A stretch of DNA of 25,906 bases from JAAZBW01 sp035647855. GTDB lineage: Bacteria; Actinomycetota; Actinomycetes; Actinomycetales; Actinomycetaceae. The translations under genes were made by a program, and so were the position numbers. Numbering within the stretch: the first letter of the stretch is position 1; each line of letters starts with the position of its first letter. This document shows positions 8,598 to 15,804 of this stretch, one piece after another. The notes beneath the pieces were generated by a model. That model made no database searches. It saw nothing but the letters and a program-made list of their open reading frames with translations, and was not told the origin of the DNA. Location: contig DASRMP010000086.1 of NCBI GenBank assembly GCA_035647855.1, forward strand, positions 1-25,906, read 5' to 3'.

Positions 8598-8772
8598 CGC
8601 GATTTGCGACGGCGGCGTGCGGCCCGGCATCGTGCGGCCCGGCGTCGTCGTCGCTGTGTCGGAGCGGGTCCTACCGACCTGGCTGCACGCATGACGGACC
8701 GGCTGCACGGTGTGTCTGCGGTGATCGCCACCGAAATCTACAACAACCCTGCGTTTCGCACTCGGATGCACT

Positions 8773-9035
8773 GTTGGGAAACCTCGCACTCCCTTCGGGG
8801 TCCGGTACCGGGTAGCTGGGGAACTTCACACCCCGTCTTGCTGCTTGCGTGGTGTCGCTGGGGAACTTGGCACCTCGTCTGCTGCCTCGAGGTCGATTCT
8901 TGGGGAACGTCAGACGTCGAGTACGGGGTGCGTTGTTCCCCAGCAGGTCTCAGGTTTCCTGGCTCACGCCGGACGGGGTCTGAAGTTCCCCAGCTCACGC
9001 CAGATCGTCCTGAACGGGGTTCAAGTTTCCCCAGC
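8773..9035. repeat. Repeat family 1: four direct copies at 42-bp period, then four inverted copies
   Basis: The unit starts GCTGGGGAACTTC and ends ACCCCGTC (about 23 bp). Direct copies start at 8773, 8815, 8857 and 8899, an exact 42-bp period. Copies in opposite orientation end at 8944, 8963, 8994 and 9035. The best pair, 8815-8837 and 8972-8994, are inverted copies differing by one base. The arrangement would fold into a large imperfect stem in RNA or single-stranded DNA. Confidence 0.8.
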
Positions 9036-9064
9036 GGCGGTGTCCGGTTCGGCACGCAGCGTGA

Positions 9065-9332
9065 GGGCGCACGATCGTCACCATGGCGCAGTGACGTCAC
9101 TGCGCCATGGTGACGGACGCCAGCCATCTTGTGACGATCGTGCGCCCCGTTCTCACGGATGTGACTTTCGTGCGCCCTGATGTGACGATCGTGCGCCCTG
9201 ATGTGACGATCGCGCGCCCTCAGAATCTGCGTGTGACGGACGTGCGCCCTGATGTGACGATCGTGCGCCTCAGTGTGACGATCGTGCGCCCTCGGCGCGG
9301 GGCTGGGGAGTCAGTGTGACGATCGTGCGCCC
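9065..9332. repeat. Repeat family 2: 17-bp GTGACGATCGTGCGCCC units at 21/30-bp spacing
   Basis: Copies start at 9131, 9161, 9182, 9203, 9233, 9254, 9275 and 9316; one copy in the opposite orientation lies at about 9065-9081. Spacings are 30, 21, 21, 30, 21, 21 and 41. Each unit contains the 8-bp palindrome ACGATCGT, except diverged copies at 9161, 9203 and 9233. The last copy ends about 50 bp before the purN -10 box. Confidence 0.88.
9076..9115. repeat. Perfect 40-bp palindrome
   Basis: The two 20-base arms are exact reverse complements meeting at GTGAC|GTCAC, with no spacer. It contains NcoI-like CCATGG on each side. It sits between the inverted and direct copies of repeat family 2 and shares GTCACC/GGTGAC with them, so it may have arisen by an inverted duplication of the array edge. 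It could extrude as a cruciform or form a strong RNA hairpin. Confidence 0.9.
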
Positions 9333-9383
9333 TTGGCGCGGCGATCCCGGGCCTCGGCGTTCGGGCGGGCCGTTCGCGGCGGC

Positions 9384-9389
9384 TAGGCT
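9384..9389 (+). promoter_or_regulatory. Putative leaderless -10 box (TAGGCT) of purN
   Basis: TAGGCT is followed by 7 bases and then the ATG at 9397, with no ribosome binding site in between. Confidence 0.5.
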
Positions 9390-9396
9390 TTGCGGC

Positions 9397-10011
9397 ATGT
9401 CACGGATTGCCGTACTCGTCCTTGTCTCGGGCGGAGGATCCAACCTCGCCGCAATCTTGGAGGCGAGCAGGGATCCGGAGTACGGCGTCGAGATAGTCGC
9501 GGTGGGAGCGGATCGCGAGGGCACCGGGGGCGTGGAACTCGCGGCAGCGGCCGGGATCCCGACCTTCGTGTGCCGTGTCTCGGACTACGCCGATCGTGGC
9601 TCCTGGGATGAGGCTCTCACCGAGATGACTGCACGGTACAACCCGGACCTGGTGGTTTCCGCAGGCTTCCTGAAACTGTGCGGCAACAGCTTCCTGGAAC
9701 GGTTCGGCGGTCGCTTCGTCAACACACACCCCGCGTTGCTTCCCTCCTTCCCAGGTATGCACGGCGCCCGGGACGCGCTTGACTACGGCGTCAAGCTCAC
9801 CGGCGCGACCCTGTTCCTCGTCGATTCAGGAGTCGACACCGGCGTGATCCTCGCCCAGGTGGCCGTGCCCGTGAAGGAGGACGACGACGTCGAGACGCTC
9901 ACCGAGCGCATCAAGGTCGCCGAGCGGGCCCAGCTCGTGGAGACCGTTGGCCGGATGGCACGCGAGGGCTGGCACGTGGAGGGGCGGCGGGCGCGAGTCG
10001 GACGTCGGTGA
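9397..10011 (+). CDS. purN: Phosphoribosylglycinamide formyltransferase (GART)
   Basis: The product is 204 aa, close to the usual PurN length. It transfers the formyl group of 10-formyltetrahydrofolate to GAR in purine synthesis. The N-terminus has the GGGSNLAAI phosphate-binding loop; the catalytic triad equivalents are Asn109 and His111 in NTHPALLPSFPG and Asp147 in VDTGVIL, matching Asn106/His108/Asp144 of E. coli. The ATG at 9397 is chosen because homology begins there and a -10 box lies 7 bases upstream; the frame is open back to 9316 but only through repeat units. The last 12 or so residues are basic and variable. A VOC gene separates it from purH, unlike the direct purN-purH order in many relatives. 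Confidence 0.95.
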   Translation: MSRIAVLVLVSGGGSNLAAILEASRDPEYGVEIVAVGADREGTGGVELAAAAGIPTFVCRVSDYADRGSWDEALTEMTARYNPDLVVSAGFLKLCGNSFLERFGGRFVNTHPALLPSFPGMHGARDALDYGVKLTGATLFLVDSGVDTGVILAQVAVPVKEDDDVETLTERIKVAERAQLVETVGRMAREGWHVEGRRARVGRR

Positions 10012-10044
10012 ACTCCTCGGCGAGCGTCCCCTGACCCGGCGGGT

Positions 10045-10050
10045 TAGCCT
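10045..10050 (+). promoter_or_regulatory. Possible -10 box (TAGCCT) before the VOC gene
   Basis: TAGCCT lies about 35 bases before the ATG at 10086, with a GAAGGG ribosome binding site at 10073-10078 between them. If used, it gives a normal leadered transcript for the VOC gene and purH. Confidence 0.3.
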
Positions 10051-10085
10051 CGAACCTCCGGCCGGCACCGACGAAGGGCGCGACT

Positions 10086-10511
10086 ATGATCCGACTCAAC
10101 GCCTATCTCAACTTCCCGGGCAACACCCGCGAGGCACTCACGTGGTATCACTCGATCTTCGGCGGTGAGCTGCAGTTCAACACGTTCGGTGAGATCGGTG
10201 CCGTCCCAGCGGACCACGAGTACGCCGAGAAGATCATGCACGGCTCGATCCGTGGGCCCGTGAGCATCTTCGCCGCGGACAACCTCGAGGGGCTCTCTCC
10301 GGTGCAGTTGAAGGAAGGCAACAGCATCAGCCTTGCCATCATGGGTGACGAGGAAGAGAGGATCCGGCGATGGTTCGACACCCTCGCCGAAGGCGGCACC
10401 GTGACCGCCGAGCTCGAGAAGCAGGTTTGGGGCGACCTGTACGGCGAGGTGACCGACAGGTTCGGGATCAACTGGATGGTCGATGTCGGCGCCGAAGGCA
10501 CGGCCGAGTAG
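10086..10511 (+). CDS. VOC-fold (PhnB/glyoxalase-like) protein
   Basis: The product is 141 aa and begins MIRLNAYLNFPGNTREAL, followed by W-Y-x-x-I-F-G-G, the typical opening of PhnB-like proteins of the vicinal oxygen chelate superfamily. The pattern I-M-H-G-S near residue 50 and the late I-N-W-M-V segment also match that group. Such proteins are small cytoplasmic dimers; most have no assigned substrate, and the metal ligands are not certain from sequence alone. It lies 74 bases after purN and 37 before purH and is probably transcribed with purH, but no purine role is known. A GAAGGG ribosome binding site supports the ATG. Confidence 0.82.
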   Translation: MIRLNAYLNFPGNTREALTWYHSIFGGELQFNTFGEIGAVPADHEYAEKIMHGSIRGPVSIFAADNLEGLSPVQLKEGNSISLAIMGDEEERIRRWFDTLAEGGTVTAELEKQVWGDLYGEVTDRFGINWMVDVGAEGTAE

Positions 10512-10548
10512 GCTGCCACGGTCGCACGCGTACTTGAAGGAGCATCCG

Positions 10549-12225
10549 ATGAGCAAGATTCCGATCCGCCGCGCCCTCGTCTCGGTCTACGACAAGTCGG
10601 GCCTCGCCGATCTCGCCCGGGGTCTCGCGGCAGCCGGCGTCGAGATCGTCTCCACCGGATCCACCGCCGCCACCATCCGCGAGGCGGGCGCCGCCGTCAC
10701 CGAGGTCGCGCAGCTCACCGGCTTCCCCGAGTGCCTCGACGGCCGCGTCAAGACCCTCCACCCGCGCGTCCATGCGGGCATCCTCGCCGACCGCTCCAAC
10801 CCGCGGCATGTGCAGGAACTGAGCGAGCTCGGCGTCGAGCCGTTCGATCTGGTCGTGGTGAATCTCTATCCGTTCACGGAGACCGTTGCGAGCGGCGCGA
10901 GCGTGGCCGAGTGCATCGAGAAGATCGACATCGGCGGCCCCTCGATGGTGCGCGCGGCGGCCAAGAACCACGGCAGCGTCGCCGTCGTCGTCGATCCGGC
11001 GGAGTACGGGACGGTCCTGGACGCGATCGCTGCGGGTGGGTTCACTCTCGAACAGCGGCAGCGGCTCGCGTTGGAGGCGTTCCGTCACACGGCAGGTTAC
11101 GAGGTCGCAGTTGCCACGTGGATCGGTGAGCAATTCGACGACGACGACCACCCCGCCTGGCGCGGCGCGACGTGGTCGCTTGCCAGGCCGTTGCGGTACG
11201 GCGAGAACCCGCACCAGGCCGCGGCGCTCTACGTGGACGGCACCGGTGGGCTCGCCGAGGCTGAGCAACTCGGCGGCAAGGCCATGAGCTACAACAACTA
11301 CCAGGACACCGACGCCGCGATCCGCGCGGCGTACGACCACAAGCGGCCGGCCGTCGCGATCACGAAGCACGCGAACCCGTGCGGGATCGCGGTGGGGGAG
11401 ACGATCGCGGAGGCACACCAGCGCGCCTTCGACTGCGACCCGGTCTCCGCGTACGGCGGAGTGATCGCGGCGAACCGGACCGTGACGCTCGCGATGGCGC
11501 GGCAGGTGCGGCCCGTGTTCACCGAGGTGATCGTGGCGCCCGGCTATGAGGCGGACGCACTCGCGCTACTGCAGGAGAAGAAGAACCTGAGGATCCTGCG
11601 GCTGGCCGGCGGTGCGGCCGGCGGTGCGGCCGGTGCGGCGGCGGGGGCCGTGGACACGTCGGCGATCTCGGGCGGTCTGCTCGTGCAGGACGTCGACCTC
11701 ATCGACGCCGCCGGCACCCGCGAGGACGGCACCGCGTTCGGCGACGCCGTGGAGAATTGGGCGCACGTGGCGGGGCCGGCCGCGGACGAGGCGACGCTCG
11801 CGGATCTCGAGTTCGCGTGGCGCGCGGTGCGGGCGCCGAAGTCGAACGCGATTCTGCTCGCGAGGGGCGGAGCGAGCGTGGGCGTCGGGATGGGGCAGGT
11901 GAACCGGCTGGACTCGGCGCGGCTTGCCGTCGAGCGCGCGAACACGCTGGGCACGGCCGTGACGGGCGATCAGTCGGACACGCCCGGCGGAGCATCCGCG
12001 GGCGAGGCGGGCGCGGACGGAATCCCTCCCGAGCGCGCACGCGGCGCCGTGGCCAGTTCTGACGCATTCTTCCCGTTCGCGGACGGATTGCAGATCCTCA
12101 TCGACGCGGGCGTTCGCGCCGTCGTCGCCCCGGGCGGATCGATTCGCGATGCGGACGTGATCGCGGCGGCGGAGGCTGCGGGACTCCCGCTGTATTTCAC
12201 GGGGACGCGGCACTTCTTCCACTGA
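10549..12225 (+). CDS. purH: Bifunctional AICAR transformylase / IMP cyclohydrolase
   Basis: The 558-aa product carries out the last two steps to IMP. The N-terminal IMP cyclohydrolase domain (about residues 1-200) shows SVYDKSGL, STGSTA, the KTLHPRVHAG motif and NLYPF. The C-terminal AICAR transformylase domain contains KHANPCG at residues 273-279, with Lys273 and His274 matching the catalytic Lys266/His267 of E. coli, and SDAFFPFADGLQ near residue 504. The protein is somewhat longer than E. coli PurH (529 aa) owing to a Gly/Ala repeat around nt 11605-11650 and a Gly/Ala/Glu-rich insert around nt 11970-12050; both look like surface loops. AAGGAG at 10537-10542 supports the ATG at 10549 over an in-frame upstream start at 10483. 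Confidence 0.96.
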   Translation: MSKIPIRRALVSVYDKSGLADLARGLAAAGVEIVSTGSTAATIREAGAAVTEVAQLTGFPECLDGRVKTLHPRVHAGILADRSNPRHVQELSELGVEPFDLVVVNLYPFTETVASGASVAECIEKIDIGGPSMVRAAAKNHGSVAVVVDPAEYGTVLDAIAAGGFTLEQRQRLALEAFRHTAGYEVAVATWIGEQFDDDDHPAWRGATWSLARPLRYGENPHQAAALYVDGTGGLAEAEQLGGKAMSYNNYQDTDAAIRAAYDHKRPAVAITKHANPCGIAVGETIAEAHQRAFDCDPVSAYGGVIAANRTVTLAMARQVRPVFTEVIVAPGYEADALALLQEKKNLRILRLAGGAAGGAAGAAAGAVDTSAISGGLLVQDVDLIDAAGTREDGTAFGDAVENWAHVAGPAADEATLADLEFAWRAVRAPKSNAILLARGGASVGVGMGQVNRLDSARLAVERANTLGTAVTGDQSDTPGGASAGEAGADGIPPERARGAVASSDAFFPFADGLQILIDAGVRAVVAPGGSIRDADVIAAAEAAGLPLYFTGTRHFFH

Positions 12226-12269
12226 GTCGGCGCGGCCGGAGGTGGTCTGTGGCGCGGCGGGAGGCCGTC

Positions 12270-12275
12270 TAGGCT
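12270..12275 (+). promoter_or_regulatory. Putative leaderless -10 box (TAGGCT) of pfk
   Basis: TAGGCT is followed by 6 bases and then the GTG at 12282. The same hexamer precedes purN. Confidence 0.5.
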
Positions 12276-12281
12276 GACGGC

Positions 12282-14546
12282 GTGGCCGAGAAGATCCGGA
12301 TTGGGTTCCTGACGTCGGGCGGGGACGCCCCTGGAATGAATGCTGCGGTGCGAGCCGTGGTACGTGCCGCCATCGCGCACGGCGCGGAACCGTATGCGAT
12401 CTACGAGGGCTGGCAGGGCGCGATAGAGGGTGGCGGCCGAATCGCCCGGATGGAGTGGTCCGACGCCTCGTCGATCATCGACGAGGGCGGGACCATTATC
12501 GGCACGGCGCGGTCGGAGGCCTTCCGGGAGCGCTCAGGGATGAAGACCGTGGTGAAGAACCTCACCGCCCACGGCATCGACAGACTCGTGGTCATCGGAG
12601 GCGACGGTTCGCTGACCGGCGCGGACAAGCTGCGCAGTTCCTGGCCGGGCCTGCTCGAGGAGTTGGTGCAGGACGGCGAGCTCACTCAAGACGTGGCGGC
12701 CGCGCATCCGGAGCTGTTCGTGGCCGGGCTGGGCGGGTCGATCGACAACGATCTGGTCGGCAGCGACTCCACGATCGGCGCCGACTCCGCGCTCGCGCGC
12801 ATCCTCGCGGCGATCGACTACATCTCCTCCACCGCCGCCTCCCATCAGCGCACCTCCATCATCGAGGTGATGGGGCGGCGCTGCGGCTACCTCGCCCTCA
12901 TGAGCGCGATGGCGGGCGGGTGCGACTACGTGCTGATTCCCGAGATGCCTCCGGCAGACGGCTGGGAGGACCAGATGATCGCGAAGCTCAGGTTGGGCCG
13001 CGATGCGGGACGGCGCGAGTCGATCATCATCGTGGCCGAGGGCGCCACCGACAGGAGCGGTGATCGAATCGATTCCCGCCGGATCGCGGCAGCCCTCAAG
13101 GACCGGGCAGGTATCGAGGCCCGGATCACGATCCTTGGGCACGTCCAGCGCGGCGGAACGCCCACGGCGTATGACCGCTGGATGCCCACCCTGCTGGGCT
13201 ATGCGGCCGTCCAGGAATTGCTGACCATGGAGCCGGGCGATGAGTCGCACATCATCGGCGTTCGCCGCAACCGCGTGGCGCGGATCCCGTTGGTGGACGC
13301 GATCAAGGAGACCCATGCGGTGGCCGACGCCATTTCGGAGGGCCGCTACGACGACGCCGTGGCCGCGCGCGGCCCCGGCTTCGAGCTGACTCTCAGAATC
13401 ATGGAGACCATGATGCGACCGCCTGCAAAGGACGTCAGACCGCAGGACATCGGCGCAGGCAAGCGCGTGGCCATCCTGCACGCCGGCGGACTTGCACCGG
13501 GCATGAACTCCGCTGCCCGGGCCGCGGTGCGGCTCGGTCTCGCTCACGGCTACACGATGCTGGGCGTCGAGGGCGGTTTCGTGGGGCTCACGGAAGGCGC
13601 TGTCCGTGAGCTGTCCTGGGCGGAAGTCGATTCGTGGGCGACCCGGGGCGGCGCGAATCTTGGGACGCGCCGCAACCTCCCCAAGACGGAGCACCTCTAC
13701 TCGATGGGCCGCACGATCGAGACACACCAGATCGACGGCCTGATCCTCATCGGAGGACACAGCGCGTATGCCGGCGCCGCAACGATGGTTGCCGAACGGC
13801 AGCGCTTCAAGGCCTTCGACATCCCGATCGTGTGCGTTCCCGCCTCGATCGACAACAACCTGCCGGGAGCCGATTACTCGATCGGCGCAGACACGGCGGT
13901 GAACAACATCGTCTGGTTCCTCGATCGGGTGAAGGCCTCCGCCGCGGCGTCGCGCCGCTGCTTCGTGACGGAGACCATGGGCCGCCACTGCGGATATCTC
14001 GCCCAGATGGCCGGGATCGCCGCCGGTGCGGAGTACGTCTACCTTCACGAGACGGGCATGACTCTCGAAGGCATCCTCGACGACGCAAGGCGCATGCGTG
14101 AGTCCTTCGAGAGGGGCAGGTCTCTCTTCCTGGTTGTCCGCAACGAGTACGCGAACGATCACTACTCCACCGATTTCCTCGCCCGCGCGTTCGAGGAAGA
14201 GGGCGGCACGCTGTTCGACGTGCGTACCAACAAGGTCGGCCACCTGCAGCAGGGCGGCCCCCCGAGTGCCTACGATCGCCTCCTCGCCGTCCGCCTGGTC
14301 GACTTCGCGCTCTCCGTTCTGGACGAACAGTTCGAGACGGAGCAGCACAGGGCCTTCTACGTGGGCGGCACCACGGAGAAGGGCCTGGCGGCCCGGCCGC
14401 TGGAGCGCATGCACGAGGAGGTCGACTCCGAGTTCCGCCGCCCGCTCGAGGAATGGTGGCTCGGTTACCGGCGTGCCGGTGCGACTGTTGCAATGCCCGG
14501 CGCGCCGATTCCGGAGCCGCTCCACATCATCGACGCAGAGGTCTGA
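12282..14546 (+). CDS. pfkA: Tandem-domain ATP-type 6-phosphofructokinase
   Basis: At 754 aa this is twice the length of E. coli PfkA and consists of two PFK domains in tandem, about residues 1-380 and 395-754. The reaction is fructose 6-phosphate to fructose 1,6-bisphosphate. The N-terminal half has an intact active site: GGDAPGMN (13-20), GGDGS (106-110), SIDND (153-157, with Asp155 as base) and MGRRCGY. Gly109 and Gly152 at the two donor-specifying positions indicate ATP rather than pyrophosphate. The C-terminal half keeps the fold (GGLAPGMN, MGRHCGY) but has GGHSA (491-495) where the Mg-binding Asp should be and SIDNN (522-526), so it is probably non-catalytic and regulatory, as in eukaryotic PFKs. 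The GTG start follows a -10 box by 6 bases. The 3' end overlaps the opposing reductase gene by 20 bases. Confidence 0.92.
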   Translation: MAEKIRIGFLTSGGDAPGMNAAVRAVVRAAIAHGAEPYAIYEGWQGAIEGGGRIARMEWSDASSIIDEGGTIIGTARSEAFRERSGMKTVVKNLTAHGIDRLVVIGGDGSLTGADKLRSSWPGLLEELVQDGELTQDVAAAHPELFVAGLGGSIDNDLVGSDSTIGADSALARILAAIDYISSTAASHQRTSIIEVMGRRCGYLALMSAMAGGCDYVLIPEMPPADGWEDQMIAKLRLGRDAGRRESIIIVAEGATDRSGDRIDSRRIAAALKDRAGIEARITILGHVQRGGTPTAYDRWMPTLLGYAAVQELLTMEPGDESHIIGVRRNRVARIPLVDAIKETHAVADAISEGRYDDAVAARGPGFELTLRIMETMMRPPAKDVRPQDIGAGKRVAILHAGGLAPGMNSAARAAVRLGLAHGYTMLGVEGGFVGLTEGAVRELSWAEVDSWATRGGANLGTRRNLPKTEHLYSMGRTIETHQIDGLILIGGHSAYAGAATMVAERQRFKAFDIPIVCVPASIDNNLPGADYSIGADTAVNNIVWFLDRVKASAAASRRCFVTETMGRHCGYLAQMAGIAAGAEYVYLHETGMTLEGILDDARRMRESFERGRSLFLVVRNEYANDHYSTDFLARAFEEEGGTLFDVRTNKVGHLQQGGPPSAYDRLLAVRLVDFALSVLDEQFETEQHRAFYVGGTTEKGLAARPLERMHEEVDSEFRRPLEEWWLGYRRAGATVAMPGAPIPEPLHIIDAEV

Positions 14547-15780
14547 GCCGCGGCGCCACCGCGGCCTCTCGGGCGTCCACCGCCGCCGGTCCGTTCGCCA
14601 GGAGTTTCTTCAGATCCGCGACGTCCCGCGGGCGTCCCACCACCAGTCCCGCATGCGTTCTGCCGTCCCGTCCGTGCATGAGCGCAGTCCAGGAGTCCCC
14701 GGAGGAGTCGCCACCGCGCCACGCGATCGCGAGATCCCGCTGCGGCCATCCGACGAGATCGAGATCTCGCCCGAACATCGTCGAGAATACGTGAGGCGCA
14801 GGGACGCGTCCGGGCTCTTCTCCCGTGAGCGCCGCAGCGCACCGCTCGGCCGCCGCGACGGCCGCGTTCCAGTGCTGGTGCGGCACGCCGTCGACGGCGG
14901 CCACGTCCCCGATCGCCCATGCCCCCGGGACCGGCGCGCCGTCGTCGACGACGACGTGTCCGGCCCGGTCCACCGGCAGGTGACCAGTAGGCGTGCGCCA
15001 CTCGACGGGGAGCCACCCGGTCCGTGGCCGGGACCCGAGAGCGGCGACGACGACGTCGGCGCGGATGACGCCACCGGAGGTCACGACCTCGTGGCCGCGC
15101 AGCGCCTCGACGCCCGCGGGCACGAACTCGACTCCGGACTCACCGAGCCACTCGCCCACGCGGTCCGAGACCTCCGTGGGCAGGAGCGGGAGGGGACGCC
15201 CGCCAAGTTCGATCACTGTGACGCGAAGCCCTGCCCGGCTCGCCGAGGACGCGAGTTCGAGGCCGATCCAACCGCCCCCGATGATCGCGAGGTGCCGGCC
15301 GGGAGTGAGCTCTGATCGCAGGCGGCGTGCGTCCTCCCAGTTCGCCAGGGTGAGGGCGCCCGCGAGGAGCGGCGGGACGAACGGCTCGACTCCGGTCGCG
15401 ATCACTACGTCCCGCCAGACGTCACTCCCGGCCGAGCCCGCGGAGCCGCCGTATCGCACCTCATGGAACCCACCCGATGGCCCACCCGATGGGACGATCT
15501 GGAGTGCTTCGCGGCCGGTGTTCCACTTGCCGAGCGGCACGCCGAACTGCTCGGCGAGGTTAACGGGCGCATCGCGCGAGAAGAGTTCCTTCGAGAGGGG
15601 CGGATGGTCGATGGGGAAGGGGCCGCCCTTCGTGACGACGTGGACCCGGTCCGCGCGGCCCCGCGACCGGAGGGCCGCAACGAGCGCGGTGGCGGCGAGG
15701 CCCCCGCCGATCACGAGGATGCCGTCCGCGGGCCCGTGGTGGGCCGGCTCGCGGCGGGCGGGGGAAAGGCGAGAGGTCAC
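14527..15780 (-). CDS. FAD-dependent NAD(P) oxidoreductase, ferredoxin/rubredoxin reductase type
   Basis: The product is 417 aa. Near the N-terminus ILVIGGGLAATALVAAL is an FAD-binding Rossmann loop, followed by D-H-P-P-L-S-K-E typical of ferredoxin-NAD(P) reductases of the putidaredoxin-reductase group. A second dinucleotide fold IIGGGWIGLELA near residue 165 binds NAD(P)H, and W-A-I-G-D-V-A closes the FAD site near residue 292. The C-terminal 90 residues resemble the Reductase_C domain. It likely passes electrons from NAD(P)H to a ferredoxin or oxygenase, but no ferredoxin or P450 gene is nearby, so its partner is unknown. The GTG at 15780 is preceded by TAGCGT with a 7-base gap. It converges on pfk with a 20-base antisense overlap. 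Confidence 0.88.
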   Translation of the reverse strand: MTSRLSPARREPAHHGPADGILVIGGGLAATALVAALRSRGRADRVHVVTKGGPFPIDHPPLSKELFSRDAPVNLAEQFGVPLGKWNTGREALQIVPSGGPSGGFHEVRYGGSAGSAGSDVWRDVVIATGVEPFVPPLLAGALTLANWEDARRLRSELTPGRHLAIIGGGWIGLELASSASRAGLRVTVIELGGRPLPLLPTEVSDRVGEWLGESGVEFVPAGVEALRGHEVVTSGGVIRADVVVAALGSRPRTGWLPVEWRTPTGHLPVDRAGHVVVDDGAPVPGAWAIGDVAAVDGVPHQHWNAAVAAAERCAAALTGEEPGRVPAPHVFSTMFGRDLDLVGWPQRDLAIAWRGGDSSGDSWTALMHGRDGRTHAGLVVGRPRDVADLKKLLANGPAAVDAREAAVAPRLRPLRR

Positions 15781-15787
15781 GATGCCA

Positions 15788-15797
15788 ACGCTACGCT
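15788..15797. promoter_or_regulatory. Overlapping divergent -10 boxes (TAGCGT on -, TACGCT on +)
   Basis: The intergenic gap is only 24 bases. TACGCT (15792-15797, +) lies 7 bases before the DUF3017 GTG at 15805; TAGCGT (15793-15788, -) lies 7 bases before the reductase GTG at 15780. The two hexamers share bases 15792-15793, so two RNA polymerases could not occupy both at once. Confidence 0.5.
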
Positions 15798-15804
15798 GGG
15801 GACC

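Larger units (their letters stand above)
8598..9396. other. Gene-free repeat island between perM and purN
   Basis: No gene with recognisable homology is seen in 799 bases of otherwise tightly packed DNA. The stretch holds a 15-bp tandem pair CGTGCGGCCCGGC(A/G)T at 8616-8645, a first repeat family (8773-9035, four direct then four inverted copies), a perfect 40-bp palindrome (9076-9115), a second repeat family (9065-9332), and the purN -10 box at its right end. A 213-base open frame at 9107-9319 is a by-product of the second family rather than a convincing gene. Confidence 0.75.

Noticed and set aside
9131..9332. CRISPR array reading of repeat family 2
   Set aside because: Gaps between units are 4-24 bases and mostly the same few bases, not unique 30-40-base spacers, and there are no cas genes.
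9131..9332. Plasmid-type iterons / replication origin
   Set aside because: No Rep or DnaA gene and no AT-rich stretch is nearby; the surroundings are conserved chromosomal housekeeping genes.
12534..14525. Long open frame on the minus strand opposite pfk (663 codons)
   Set aside because: It is a shadow of the tandem PFK; no domain or ribosome binding site is seen and composition is typical of antisense frames in GC-rich DNA.
12282..14546. Pyrophosphate-dependent PFK
   Set aside because: The N-terminal half has Gly at both donor-specifying positions (109 and 152), where PPi enzymes carry Asp and Lys.
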